From NCBI GenBank assembly GCA_030653385.1, contig JAURZM010000079.1:62001-126000 (forward strand): 64,000 nucleotides of DNA. Reading direction: 5' to 3'. The stretch comes from Rubrivivax sp. Its GTDB lineage: Bacteria > Pseudomonadota > Gammaproteobacteria > Burkholderiales > Burkholderiaceae_C. The translations under genes and the position numbers were made by a program. Positions 52,487 through 61,528 of the stretch are shown here, one piece after another. A model generated the notes under the pieces. That model saw only the letters and a program-made list of their open reading frames with translations, was not told the DNA's origin and searched no databases. The stretch's first letter is position 1; every line of letters begins with the position of its first letter.

Positions 52487-53808
52487 ACGCACGTCGCAAA
52501 CAAACCGGTGCCGCCACGCTGGTCGTGGTGATGGTGCTGTTTTTCATCATCTCGCTGGTGGCCGCCTACACCAGCCGCAACCTCATCTTCGAACAACGCA
52601 CATCGGCCAACCAGTACCGGTCCACACAGGCGCTGGAAGCCGCCGAAGCGGGCCTGGAATGGGCGATCTCGATGCTCAACTTTGGCCGCATCAGTGACTC
52701 TTGCCTGAAGAGCAGCAGTGCTGCCGACACCAGCTTCCGGCAGCGTTACCTCAACGTCAACGCCACCACCGGCAAAATCACGCCGGTGCTGTCTGCCGGG
52801 GCCTCGCTGACACCGGCCTGCGTGCGCACACCGACCGGCTGGGACTGCAAGTGCCTCGACAGTGGTGTACCTTCGTTGACGGCCCCCACCGACCCGGGTG
52901 TCTGGCCTGCGTTCCGCGTGCGATTCATGGTGGCCGGCGCAGACCCGGCCACGCCCACCGAACCGCGGCAGCCGGGCACCATCCGCGCCGAGGTGGTGGG
53001 CTGCACACGGGTGGACCCCAGCGGTGGCGACCAGTGCCTGTCCTTTGACGGCCGCGGTGCGCTCAACGAAGGCCGCGTGCTGCTGTCCGCCGTGCTGGCG
53101 CTGACGGGCGGCCCGGCGGGCCTGCCGGTCGCGACCTTGACTGCAGGCGGCCCGGTGAATGCGCCTTTGACGGTGGCCAACACCAGCCCTTCGGGATCGG
53201 GCATCACCGTGCACGCCCGCAATGCGATCGACTCGAGCATGATCACGAGTTTGAGCACCACGCCCGGCACCCCGGCCGCCAACTCGATCATCGAAAACGA
53301 CACCGCGCTCAACCTGCCTGCCGTCGGCACCTTCACAACGCCAGACCGCATGTTCGCCAGCTTCTTCAACATGCGGCTCGAAACCTTCCGCACACAGCAG
53401 GCAGCGCTGGTGGTGGACTGCCCTTCGGGCTGCTCGGCCGCCGCAGTGAACACCGCGATTTCGCTCAACCCGCATCGGCCGCTGTGGCTGACTGGCCCGT
53501 TGAACGCCGACGCAAACATTGGCACTGCCGCTGAGCCGGTACTCATCGTCGTCAACGGCGGCCTCAAGTTCACTTCCGCCAGCGCCAAGATCCACGGCAT
53601 GGTCTACAACCGCCTGGACCCGGCCGCAGGCCTGAGTGCCTGGGCTACCGACGGCGCTGGCGAGGTCATCGGCGCGGTGGTGGCCGAAGGCGGCGTGTCC
53701 GGCACTGGCACATCGACTCTGACTTACGACGCCGACGTGCTGGCGCTCGTACGCCACAACGTCGGCACCTTCGTGCGTGCGCCCGGCTCCTGGAGAGACT
53801 TCCGATGA
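52483..53808 (+). CDS. pilX: PilX-like minor pilin assembly protein, enlarged
   Basis: A 441-residue protein whose N-terminus is PilX-like: KQTGAATLVVVMVLFFIISLVAAYTSRNLIFEQRTSANQYR and then ALEAAEAGLEWA, the PilX_N signature, with no canonical Glu5. PilX proteins are usually about 170-200 residues, so the remaining 250 residues, rich in Ala, Thr and Pro with scattered cysteines, are an unusual C-terminal extension. ATG 52483 overlaps the PilW stop, and the end overlaps PilV by four bases, so it clearly belongs to the operon. Confidence 0.82.
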   Translation: MNARRKQTGAATLVVVMVLFFIISLVAAYTSRNLIFEQRTSANQYRSTQALEAAEAGLEWAISMLNFGRISDSCLKSSSAADTSFRQRYLNVNATTGKITPVLSAGASLTPACVRTPTGWDCKCLDSGVPSLTAPTDPGVWPAFRVRFMVAGADPATPTEPRQPGTIRAEVVGCTRVDPSGGDQCLSFDGRGALNEGRVLLSAVLALTGGPAGLPVATLTAGGPVNAPLTVANTSPSGSGITVHARNAIDSSMITSLSTTPGTPAANSIIENDTALNLPAVGTFTTPDRMFASFFNMRLETFRTQQAALVVDCPSGCSAAAVNTAISLNPHRPLWLTGPLNADANIGTAAEPVLIVVNGGLKFTSASAKIHGMVYNRLDPAAGLSAWATDGAGEVIGAVVAEGGVSGTGTSTLTYDADVLALVRHNVGTFVRAPGSWRDFR

Positions 53809-54986
53809 ACAAGCTCCACCGTTCGCGTGGGGTCTCACTGATCGAGGCCCTGGTGGCCCTGGCCGTGATGGCCTTCGGCCTGCTGGGCGTGGTCGGCATG
53901 CAGGCCACCCTGCGCTACAACTCCGACGTCTCCAAACAGCGCTCCGAGGCCGTGCGCATGGCGCAAGAGCAGGTCGAGGCGATGCGCGCCTTCAACACGC
54001 TTGCCGACCCTGCGGACCACAACTTCGCCGACATCAATTCCGTCGCCACAGCCGACGTGGTGGTGCCCACGGGCTTTGCCAACACCACGTTCAAGATCAC
54101 CACCAACGTCGTTGACCCAGCCGCCGACGGGCCGCAGTTCAAGACCCTGTCGGTGGATGTCGCCTGGTCGGATCGCTACAACACCGGCACCTCCCCCAAC
54201 CAAGGTGTGCAGCTGACCACCACGGTGGCCGGCGTTGCACCCGAACTGGCTGCCACGCTCGGTCTGCGCGGCGACCGGGCCGCGCCGCAGCGGCCGGGTG
54301 GCCGACACCCGACGATTCCGGTGACCGCCACACCGATTGGCTTTGACCCCGGCAGAAGCCTGTTCTCCCCCCCGGGCACGAGCACGCGCCATTGGATCTT
54401 CAACAACGCCACGGGTCTGGTCGAAAAAGTCTGCACCGTGGTACCGACCGACACCACCTACGCTGGCTGCGCAGACGTGCTAGGCCTGCTGCTCAGCGGT
54501 TACATCAACTTCTCCGTCTTGGGCACATCGCCCTCTGCGCTGCCGCCGTCTGACAGTGTGCCCATTGGCCACATACCCAGTGTCGAGGTGACTGCCACCA
54601 CCTCGCCAACTCCGCCTTCAGCCCCTGAGTGTTATGCGAACGTGGCACTGGTTCCCGTGCCCTACTTCTGCCTGGTGCCGACCAAGACCCTGAGCCCCAG
54701 GACCTGGTCGGGCCGCTCGAACCTGAAACTTCTGGACTCGACAGCTGCGGACCGCATTCCCAGCGTCTACAAGGTGTGCCGTTACACGCCGCCGCCCGGC
54801 CCTTCACCGGCCACATTCGACGACCCCGTGCCTGGCAACAACGCCGCCCACCCACTGAACTACGTGGACGTGACAACGTCGTTGACCAACCAGAACTTTC
54901 TGGTGATCCTGGCAGCAGCCAGCTGCCCTTCCGACAGCGTGGCGCCCTATTTGGGCAACACCTATCTGCACCAGCCCCGAACCTGA
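53805..54986 (+). CDS. pilV: PilV-like minor pilin, enlarged
   Basis: A 393-residue protein with a PilV start: leader HRSRG, cleavage before VSLIEALVALAVMAFGLLGVVGM, Glu5, then RYNSDVSKQRSEAVRMAQEQVEAMRAF. Typical PilV proteins are 150-200 residues; here about 200 extra residues follow, Pro/Thr/Ser-rich with cysteines (VEKVCTVV, APECYANV). It is the last gene of the pilin cluster; no PilY1 gene follows. ATG 53805 overlaps the PilX stop. The gap to ribD is 21 bases. Confidence 0.85.
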   Translation: MNKLHRSRGVSLIEALVALAVMAFGLLGVVGMQATLRYNSDVSKQRSEAVRMAQEQVEAMRAFNTLADPADHNFADINSVATADVVVPTGFANTTFKITTNVVDPAADGPQFKTLSVDVAWSDRYNTGTSPNQGVQLTTTVAGVAPELAATLGLRGDRAAPQRPGGRHPTIPVTATPIGFDPGRSLFSPPGTSTRHWIFNNATGLVEKVCTVVPTDTTYAGCADVLGLLLSGYINFSVLGTSPSALPPSDSVPIGHIPSVEVTATTSPTPPSAPECYANVALVPVPYFCLVPTKTLSPRTWSGRSNLKLLDSTAADRIPSVYKVCRYTPPPGPSPATFDDPVPGNNAAHPLNYVDVTTSLTNQNFLVILAAASCPSDSVAPYLGNTYLHQPRT

Positions 54987-55007
54987 GTTGTCGGTCGCCA
55001 AAGCCGC

Positions 55008-56144
55008 ATGCCCCTGACCCCGCTGGACCACCAGCGCCTGATCGAAGCACTGGCCCTGGCGGAAACTTCTTTCGGCCTGACGGAGCCCAACCCCCGAGTG
55101 GGGTGTGTCATCGGCAACGAAGCGGGCCAGGTCTTCGGGCGTGGCGCGACGCAGCAGGCCGGTGGCCCGCATGCCGAGGTGATGGCCCTGCGCGACGCAC
55201 AGGCAGCTGGCTTTTCGCTCCAAGGCGCCACGGCCTGGGTCACGCTCGAGCCTTGTGCGCACCGCGGCCGCACGCCGCCCTGCTGCGATGCGCTCATCGC
55301 GGCCGGCATCGGCCGTGTCGTGGCGGCGCTGGGCGACCCCTTTCCGCAGGTCGACGGTGCCGGCATGGCCAGGCTCAGGGTGGCGGGTGTCCAGACCGCC
55401 ATGGCCCGCGGTGACATCGCTTTTGCAGCGGCCCTGGTCAACTGCGGCTTTCTTTCCCGCATCCAGCGCCGCCGCCCCTGGGTGCGGCTGAAAGTTGCGG
55501 CCTCGCTCGATGGCCGCACGGCGCTGCCCAATGGCCACAGCCAGTGGATCACCAGCGAAGCGGCCCGTCGAGACGGCCACGCCTGGCGGCGGCGTGCCAG
55601 CGCGGTCCTCACCGGCATCGGCACCGTGCGCGCGGACGACCCACGCCTGGACGTGCGCCTGGTGCCCACGCCCGCCCAGCCCCTGAGGGTGGTGCTGGAC
55701 TCCGGTTTCACGCTCAAGGCCGATGCGCGCATCGTGGCCCCGCCTGGGCCATTGCTGCTGGTCGGTGCCGCAGGCGTGGAAACAGCAGATCCAGAGTTGG
55801 CAGCCCGGGGTGTGTCGCTGGTGTCGCTGCCCGGCGCCGACGGCCGCGTCGACCTGGGCCTGCTGATGCATCACCTGGCCGATCAGGGTGTGAACGAGGT
55901 GCATGTGGAAGCCGGTGCCGTGCTCAATGGCGCGCTGCTCCAGGCAGGGTGGGTCGACGAGGTGCTGATGTACCTGGGCCCCATGCTGCTGGGGCCGGGC
56001 CGGCCGGTGGCCGACTGGCCGGCCTTGCAGCAACTGCAACAGGCCGTGTCGCTGCGCGTGCAGGACGTGGGCCTGGTGGGCCCCGACGTGCGCCTGCGCG
56101 CCTTCACGGCCAGCGGCGCGGCCTTGCTGCCACAGGCGGCCTGA
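55008..56144 (+). CDS. ribD: RibD, riboflavin deaminase/reductase
   Basis: A 378-residue bifunctional enzyme for the second and third steps of riboflavin synthesis. The N-terminal zinc deaminase domain has His55-Ala-Glu57 (GGPHAEV) and Cys83/Cys92 in LEPCAHRGRTPPCC; the reductase domain starts near residue 155 (RPWVRLKVAASLDGRTAL) with SEAARRDGHAWRRRASAVLTG and VHVEAGAVLNGALL. Both active sites look intact. It lies 21 bases after the pilin gene pilV and could be read through from it; no FMN riboswitch is visible in that gap. Confidence 0.96.
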   Translation: MPLTPLDHQRLIEALALAETSFGLTEPNPRVGCVIGNEAGQVFGRGATQQAGGPHAEVMALRDAQAAGFSLQGATAWVTLEPCAHRGRTPPCCDALIAAGIGRVVAALGDPFPQVDGAGMARLRVAGVQTAMARGDIAFAAALVNCGFLSRIQRRRPWVRLKVAASLDGRTALPNGHSQWITSEAARRDGHAWRRRASAVLTGIGTVRADDPRLDVRLVPTPAQPLRVVLDSGFTLKADARIVAPPGPLLLVGAAGVETADPELAARGVSLVSLPGADGRVDLGLLMHHLADQGVNEVHVEAGAVLNGALLQAGWVDEVLMYLGPMLLGPGRPVADWPALQQLQQAVSLRVQDVGLVGPDVRLRAFTASGAALLPQAA

Positions 56145-56239
56145 AGCCGCTGCGCGGCGCACCTGAAGCCGCGCCCGAACCCAGCGCTGCACCCACACCG
56201 GCTGCCACCCTGGCGACAGCACCCGACAGGGCCGCCGCC

Positions 56240-56245
56240 TACAAT
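56240..56245 (+). promoter_or_regulatory. -10 element candidate right before ribBX (leaderless?)
   Basis: TACAAT (56240-56245), five of six consensus. With the usual seven-base distance transcription would begin at 56252, the A of the ribBX ATG, and no Shine-Dalgarno precedes that ATG. No good -35 is seen, so confidence is moderate. Confidence 0.4.
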
Positions 56246-56251
56246 CTGCCC

Positions 56252-57346
56252 ATGTCCATTGCCCCCATCCCCGAGCTGGTGGCCGAGCTTGCAGCCGGCC
56301 GCATGGTGATCCTGGTCGACGAAGAAGATCGCGAAAACGAAGGTGATCTGGTGCTGGCGGCCGAACACGTCACACCCGAGGCCATCAACTTCATGGCCCG
56401 CCATGCGCGTGGCCTGATCTGCCTGACGCTGACCCGCGAGCGCTGCGAACGCCTGCAGCTGCCGCCCATGGCCAGCCGCAATGGCACGCGCCACGGCACC
56501 GCCTTCACGGTCTCCATCGAAGCCGCCTCCGGTGTCACCACCGGCATCAGCGCCGCCGACCGTGCACGCACCGTGCAGGCCGCGGTGGCACGCGACGCGC
56601 AGGCCTCGCACCTGGTGCAGCCCGGCCACATTTTTCCGCTGCAGGCCCAGGACGGTGGTGTGCTGATGCGCGCCGGCCACACCGAAGCCGGCTGCGACCT
56701 GGCCGGCATGGCCGGCCTGCTGCCTGCGGCCGTGATCTGCGAAGTGATGAAGGACGACGGCACGATGGCCCGTCTGCCCGACCTGCAGGTTTTTGCCCGC
56801 GAACACGGCCTGAAGATCGGCACCATTGCCGACCTCATCGGCTACCGCAGCCGCAACGAAACGCTGATCGAATGCATCGGCAAGGGCCCGCTGCACACCC
56901 CGCACGGCACCTTCGCCTGCCAGAGCTTCCGCGACAAGAGCGGCGGTGTGCACATGGCGCTGTGCCACGGCAGCTGGACCGAAGAAGACGACGTGCCGGT
57001 GCGTGTGCACGAACCCTTCACCGCCCTTGACCTGCTGGACGTGCAGGGCGCCGGCCATTCCTGGCCACTGGGCACGGCACTGGCCGCACTGCACGCCGGC
57101 CAACGCGGCGTGGCCGTGTTGCTGAACTGCAGCAACGAAGCCGCCGCCTGGTTGCCGCGCCTGGCCGGTGCGGCAGAACCGGCCCCACTGCGTTCGCAGA
57201 TGGACCTGCGCACCTACGGTGTGGGCGCACAGATCCTGCGGGAACTGGGGGTGCGCCGCATGCGGCTGCTGGGCAGTCCGCGGCGCATGCCCAGCATGAC
57301 GGGCTACGGCCTTGAAATCACCGGCTTCATTGCCGCTCCGGCCTGA
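56252..57346 (+). CDS. RibBX: 3,4-dihydroxy-2-butanone 4-phosphate synthase with degenerate GTP cyclohydrolase II domain
   Basis: A 364-residue protein. Residues 1 to about 205 are a complete RibB: EEDRENEGDLVLAAEHV (24-40), NFMARHARGLICL, HIFPLQAQDGGVLMRAGHTEA. The C-terminal domain has the RibA fold outline, but the zinc-binding Cys cluster and VHSEC motif of GTP cyclohydrolase II are absent; the equivalent stretch reads VHEPFTALDLLDVQG. Such RibBX hybrids are known in proteobacteria and lack cyclohydrolase activity, so RibA must be elsewhere. ATG 56252; riboflavin synthase, often encoded between ribD and this gene, is missing. Confidence 0.92.
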   Translation: MSIAPIPELVAELAAGRMVILVDEEDRENEGDLVLAAEHVTPEAINFMARHARGLICLTLTRERCERLQLPPMASRNGTRHGTAFTVSIEAASGVTTGISAADRARTVQAAVARDAQASHLVQPGHIFPLQAQDGGVLMRAGHTEAGCDLAGMAGLLPAAVICEVMKDDGTMARLPDLQVFAREHGLKIGTIADLIGYRSRNETLIECIGKGPLHTPHGTFACQSFRDKSGGVHMALCHGSWTEEDDVPVRVHEPFTALDLLDVQGAGHSWPLGTALAALHAGQRGVAVLLNCSNEAAAWLPRLAGAAEPAPLRSQMDLRTYGVGAQILRELGVRRMRLLGSPRRMPSMTGYGLEITGFIAAPA

Positions 57347-57390
57347 CACCGCCTGCGGCGGCATCACCGGCACCATCGAAAGCAGGGCAC

Positions 57391-57855
57391 ATGCAAGGCG
57401 CTGACCAGGGAAACACCGGCGAGCTCATCGGCGAGGGCCTGCGTGTGGGCATCGTGCGGGCACGTTTCAACGACGCCATCACCTCCAAGCTGGCACAGGC
57501 CTGCCTGGCTGAGCTTGACCGGCTGGACGTCGAAGAAACCGACATCCGCCACGTCACGGTGCCCGGTGCACTCGAGATTCCGATTGCGCTGAAGGCGATG
57601 GCCGAATCGGGCGACTTCGACGCCCTGGTGGCGCTGGGCTGCATCATCCGCGGCGAGACCTACCACTTCGAGCTGGTGGCCAATGAAAGTGGCGCTGGTG
57701 TGACACGTGTGTCGCTGGACACCGGTGTGCCGATCGCCAATGCCATCCTGACGGTGGAAAACGAAGCCCAGGCCTGGGCACGTGCCGATGAAAAAGGCCA
57801 CGACGCCGCGCGCGTGGCGGTGGAAATGGCCAACCTGCTGGAAGACCTGTCGTGA
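57391..57855 (+). CDS. ribH: 6,7-dimethyl-8-ribityllumazine synthase
   Basis: A 154-residue lumazine synthase joining the RibB and RibD products. Motifs: VGIVRARFNDAITSKL (substrate binding), VPGALEIPIALKAMA, GCIIRGETYHFELV with the catalytic His, and SLDTGVPIANAILTVEN. Full length. It follows ribBX after 44 bases and overlaps nusB (GTGA), a standard ribH-nusB pairing. Confidence 0.97.
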   Translation: MQGADQGNTGELIGEGLRVGIVRARFNDAITSKLAQACLAELDRLDVEETDIRHVTVPGALEIPIALKAMAESGDFDALVALGCIIRGETYHFELVANESGAGVTRVSLDTGVPIANAILTVENEAQAWARADEKGHDAARVAVEMANLLEDLS

Positions 57856-58361
57856 CCGAAGCTGAAGACGCAGCGGGCGGCGTCTCCACCAAGCCGGCCA
57901 CCAAGCCAGCCGCCAAGACGGCCGTCAAGAAGGCGCCGGTCAAGTCGGCCCGCCGGCGTTCGCGCGAACTGGCCTTGCAGGGCCTGTACCAGTGGCTGCT
58001 GTCAGGCGACAACCCCGACAGCATCGTTGCCCACCTGGCCGAGCAAGACGGTTTTGGCAAAAGCGACCGTGCCCACTTCGACGCCCTGCTGCACGGCGGC
58101 ATCGAACAGGCGGCCGCACTGGACGCCGTGCTGGCACGCCACGTCGACCGCAAGACCACGCAGCTGTCGCCGGTGGAACATGCCGCGCTGATGATTGGCT
58201 GCTACGAGCTGATGCATTGCCTGGACGTGCCCTACCGCGTCGTCATCAACGAATCGGTCGAGCTGACGAAGTCCTTCGGCGGCACCGACGGCCACAAATA
58301 CGTCAACGGCGTGCTCGACCGCTGCGCCGCCGAGCTGCGGCCCAACGAAGCGCGCCGGTGA
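57852..58361 (+). CDS. nusB: NusB transcription antitermination factor
   Basis: A 169-residue RNA-binding all-helical protein that acts in rRNA antitermination with NusE and NusG. After a Lys/Ala/Thr-rich extension of about 35 residues (VSTKPATKPAAKTAVKKAP) the NusB domain begins RRRSRELALQGLYQWLLSG, and ends PYRVVINESVELTKSFGGTDGHKYVNGVLD. The basic N-terminal extension is longer than in E. coli. GTG start overlaps the ribH stop. Confidence 0.95.
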   Translation: MTEAEDAAGGVSTKPATKPAAKTAVKKAPVKSARRRSRELALQGLYQWLLSGDNPDSIVAHLAEQDGFGKSDRAHFDALLHGGIEQAAALDAVLARHVDRKTTQLSPVEHAALMIGCYELMHCLDVPYRVVINESVELTKSFGGTDGHKYVNGVLDRCAAELRPNEARR

Positions 58362-58401
58362 TCCGGCTGAATCTGCTGAACCGTCGCTTCAGGTCAGGCA
58401 A

Positions 58402-59640
58402 GTGATCCGCACCGCCAGCCGGCTCGAGCACATCGAGCCCTTCTACGTAATGGAACTGGCCAAGGCGGCCAGCCAGATCGCCGACAGCCCGGCCTGCGAC
58501 CCGGCCCAGGGTGGCGAGCCGATGATCTTCCTGAACGTCGGCGAACCCGACTTCACAGCCGCACCCGCCGTGCAGCAGGCGGCGCAGCGCTGCCTGCAAG
58601 AAGGCAACACCGGCTACACCCATGCCACGGGCCTCTTCGCGCTGCGCGAACGCATCTCGGCCTGGTACGCCAGCCGCTTCGACGTGGTGGTGGACCCGTC
58701 GCGCATCGTCATCACCGCCGGGGCTTCGGGCGCCTTGCAGCTGGCCTGCCTGGCGCTGTTCGAGCCCGGCGACGACGTGCTGATGCCCGACCCCAGCTAC
58801 CCTTGCAACCGGCACTTCGTGGCCGCGGCCGGTGCACGGGCGCAACTGCTGGCCACCGAAGCCGCTTCGCGCTTCCAGCCCGACGCCGCCGCCGTGGCTG
58901 CAAACTGGGGTCCGCACACACGCGGCGTGTTGCTGGCTTCGCCCAGCAACCCCACCGGCACGTCCATTGCCCGGTCGGAAATGGCGGCCATCGCCAGCGT
59001 CGTGCGCGACCGTGGCGGTGTCACCCTGGTCGACGAGATCTACCTCGGCCTGAGCTACGACAGCGCCTATGGCCACAGCGTGCTGAACCTGCGCGACACA
59101 CAGGGCGGCGACCTGGGCCAGGACATCCTCAGCATCAACAGCTTCAGCAAGTACTTCGGCATGACCGGCTGGCGCCTGGGCTGGCTGGTGGTGCCGCCAC
59201 AGCTGGTGGCGCCGGTGGAACGGCTGGCGCAGAACCTCTACATCTGCGCCAGCTCGCTGGCCCAGCACGCGGCACTGGCGTGTTTCGAAGCCGATTCGCT
59301 GGCCGAATACGAACGCCGCCGCCATCAGTTGCAGCAACGCCGCGACTTCGTGGTGGCCGAGCTTCACGCCATGGGCCTGCCGGTGCCGGTGATGCCCGAC
59401 GGGGCCTTCTACGCCTGGTTCGACTGCACACGCTTTTTTGCCAGCAGCTGGGACTTCTGCCAGCACATGACGCAGCACGCCCACGTGGCGCTGACCCCGG
59501 GGCGCGACTTCGGCCCGGCCTGGGCCGAACGTTTTGTGCGCCTGTCTTTCGCCAGCAGCATCGGCGAACTGCAAACAGCCATGCAGCGCCTGCGGCGCGA
59601 ACTGGCGCGGCTGCCCGAAACAGCGGTGACCAGCCGTTAA
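58402..59640 (+). CDS. class I/II pyridoxal-phosphate aminotransferase
   Basis: A 412-residue aminotransferase of the AspC/AlaA-like fold. Motifs: IFLNVGEPDFTA, GNTGYTHATGLFALRE, ASPSNPTGTSI (Asn and Gly of the substrate pocket), VDEIYLGLSYD, and the PLP lysine in INSFSKYFGMTGWRLGW; C-terminal RLSFASS carries the carboxylate-binding Arg. Substrate not determinable. The start is GTG 58402, 40 bases after nusB; co-transcription with ribH-nusB is likely. Confidence 0.92.
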   Translation: MIRTASRLEHIEPFYVMELAKAASQIADSPACDPAQGGEPMIFLNVGEPDFTAAPAVQQAAQRCLQEGNTGYTHATGLFALRERISAWYASRFDVVVDPSRIVITAGASGALQLACLALFEPGDDVLMPDPSYPCNRHFVAAAGARAQLLATEAASRFQPDAAAVAANWGPHTRGVLLASPSNPTGTSIARSEMAAIASVVRDRGGVTLVDEIYLGLSYDSAYGHSVLNLRDTQGGDLGQDILSINSFSKYFGMTGWRLGWLVVPPQLVAPVERLAQNLYICASSLAQHAALACFEADSLAEYERRRHQLQQRRDFVVAELHAMGLPVPVMPDGAFYAWFDCTRFFASSWDFCQHMTQHAHVALTPGRDFGPAWAERFVRLSFASSIGELQTAMQRLRRELARLPETAVTSR

Positions 59641-59728
59641 CCACAGCCAGCGCGGGCCGGATTTCGCCGCAAAAGACGGCCCTTTTGCAGCACTGGCGCC
59701 ACACCGCTGCGCGTAAGCTGCGAACACC

Positions 59729-61528
59729 GTGGGCTACAACCTATTCCAGCGGCGTGGCCCTGCCGACGCCGATTCCACCGAGTTCGCTGCCACCGTGGCT
59801 TCGATGCCCCCGGGCATGGACGCAGTGCAGCCGCTGGCCGGCGCCGCCGAATCGCCATCGTTGCCGGGTGCCGCCGGCCCCAGCAGCGAACCGCAGCTCG
59901 ACTCGCAGGTGCACGGCCCCGACTCCGGCCTGCTCGACAGCCAGCCGGCTTCGGCAGACACCGCCGTCGAGTTGAGCCCGACGCTGTCGCACATCGGCCG
60001 CTACGCCATCAAGGGGCCGCTGGGCCAGGGTGGCCTGGGCCAGGTGCACGAAGCGTGGGACCCGTTGCTGTCGCGCACCGTCGCAGTCAAGACCCTGCAG
60101 TTCGAGGTGGGCATGGCCGAACGGGTGTCGCTGGACGGCCTGTTCCTGAACGAAGCGCGCGCCGCCGCCGGGCTCAGCCACCCGCACATCGTCACCATCC
60201 ACGATGCCGGCCTGTCGGCGCAGGGTGTTTACATCGCGATGGAGCGTCTGCACGGGCGCGACCTGCGCCAGGCGCTGGCCGCCGGCTGGCAGCCCGGCAT
60301 CGGTCAGGCGGCCCTGCTGGTGCGGCGTGTGGCCGACGCGCTGGCCTACGCCCATGCTCGCGGTGTCGTGCACTGCGACATCAAGCCGGCCAACATCTTC
60401 CTGTGTCGGCGCGACAAACCCAAGGTGCTGGACTTCGGCATCGCCCGTGTGGCCCACAGCGCGGCGCTGCAGTTGCTGGAAGGGCTGGTGGCCGGCTCGC
60501 CGCACTACCTGGCACCCGAGCAGCTGCAGGGTGGCACGGTCGACGCCCGCACCGACATCCACGCGCTGGGCGTGGTGTTCTACGAACTGCTGGCCGGGCG
60601 CAAGGCCTACACCGGTGACACGGTCGAGCAGATCACCATGGCCGTGCTCACCAACCACCCGGCTCCGGCACACGAAGTGCGGCCGGGCGTGCCACCCGCG
60701 CTGGCGGCCATTGCCGCCAAGGCCATGGCCCGCGATCCGGCCGAGCGCTACAGCAGCGCCACCGCGATGGCCGTCGAACTGCGGCGGTGGCTGGACAAAC
60801 ACAGCAGCGCCGACCTGCCGGCCGATGCTGCCGCAACGGCGGCAGAGCCCGCGCTGGAACGGGCACCCAGGCGCCCCCCAGGTGGTGCCCGCCGCAAGGC
60901 GGCCAGTGGACTGAAGGTGGCGGCCTGGGTCGGCACCGCCATGGCCGGTGCCGTGGTGCTGGCCAGTTGGGGCCGCAGGAGCAGTGACGCCCCGCCGGTG
61001 CCGCCCGCGCCACAGCAGGTGGCTGCGCTCGCCGTCGCAGCGCCGCCCGCCCCGCCCGCCATCAACCTGACTCCATCCGCTGTCGAAGCCCCGGCCCAGG
61101 CCGCCGCAGCCGACACCGTTGCAACAACACCCGACGCCTTGCCCGATGCAGCCAACGCTGCGCCGGCATCCACACCACCCGCTGTGCCAAGCGCACCGGC
61201 CAAGCCGGCGCCACCGGCTGCTGTGGCCAACAAGTCCGCCACCCCCAAGCCCAAGCCACCGGCCAAGGCCCGGGACACCCGCCCTGCGACCCAGGCCGCG
61301 GCCGCCGCGCCGGTCCTGACCGGGTCGGTGCAACTCGCCATCAGCCCCTGGGGTCACGTCGAAGTCAACGGCACCGCCGTCGGCACCACGCCCCCCTTGA
61401 CGCGCCTGACGTTGCCCGAAGGCAGCCACACCGTCACCGTGCGCAACGCCGACTTCCCGCCCTACACCACCACCGTGCAGGTGACGGCCGACAAGCCGGT
61501 TGCCGTGCGCCACCGCTTCGCCCCATGA
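59729..61528 (+). CDS. membrane Ser/Thr protein kinase with C-terminal PEGA domain
   Basis: A 599-residue eukaryotic-like kinase. After a variable N-terminal 88 residues, the kinase domain (about 91-355) has Gly loop GQGGLGQV, Lys121 (AVKTL), Glu142, catalytic loop HCDIKPANIF (Asp217, Asn222; Cys replaces Arg of HRD), DFG at 235-237 and APEQ. A TM helix at about 396-414 is followed by a long Ala/Pro linker and a PEGA domain from about 530 (GHVEVNGTAVGTTPPLTRLTLPEG) outside the membrane. Active-site residues are present, so it is likely active. GTG start 59729. It overlaps the lipoprotein gene (ATGA). Confidence 0.93.
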   Translation: MGYNLFQRRGPADADSTEFAATVASMPPGMDAVQPLAGAAESPSLPGAAGPSSEPQLDSQVHGPDSGLLDSQPASADTAVELSPTLSHIGRYAIKGPLGQGGLGQVHEAWDPLLSRTVAVKTLQFEVGMAERVSLDGLFLNEARAAAGLSHPHIVTIHDAGLSAQGVYIAMERLHGRDLRQALAAGWQPGIGQAALLVRRVADALAYAHARGVVHCDIKPANIFLCRRDKPKVLDFGIARVAHSAALQLLEGLVAGSPHYLAPEQLQGGTVDARTDIHALGVVFYELLAGRKAYTGDTVEQITMAVLTNHPAPAHEVRPGVPPALAAIAAKAMARDPAERYSSATAMAVELRRWLDKHSSADLPADAAATAAEPALERAPRRPPGGARRKAASGLKVAAWVGTAMAGAVVLASWGRRSSDAPPVPPAPQQVAALAVAAPPAPPAINLTPSAVEAPAQAAAADTVATTPDALPDAANAAPASTPPAVPSAPAKPAPPAAVANKSATPKPKPPAKARDTRPATQAAAAAPVLTGSVQLAISPWGHVEVNGTAVGTTPPLTRLTLPEGSHTVTVRNADFPPYTTTVQVTADKPVAVRHRFAP

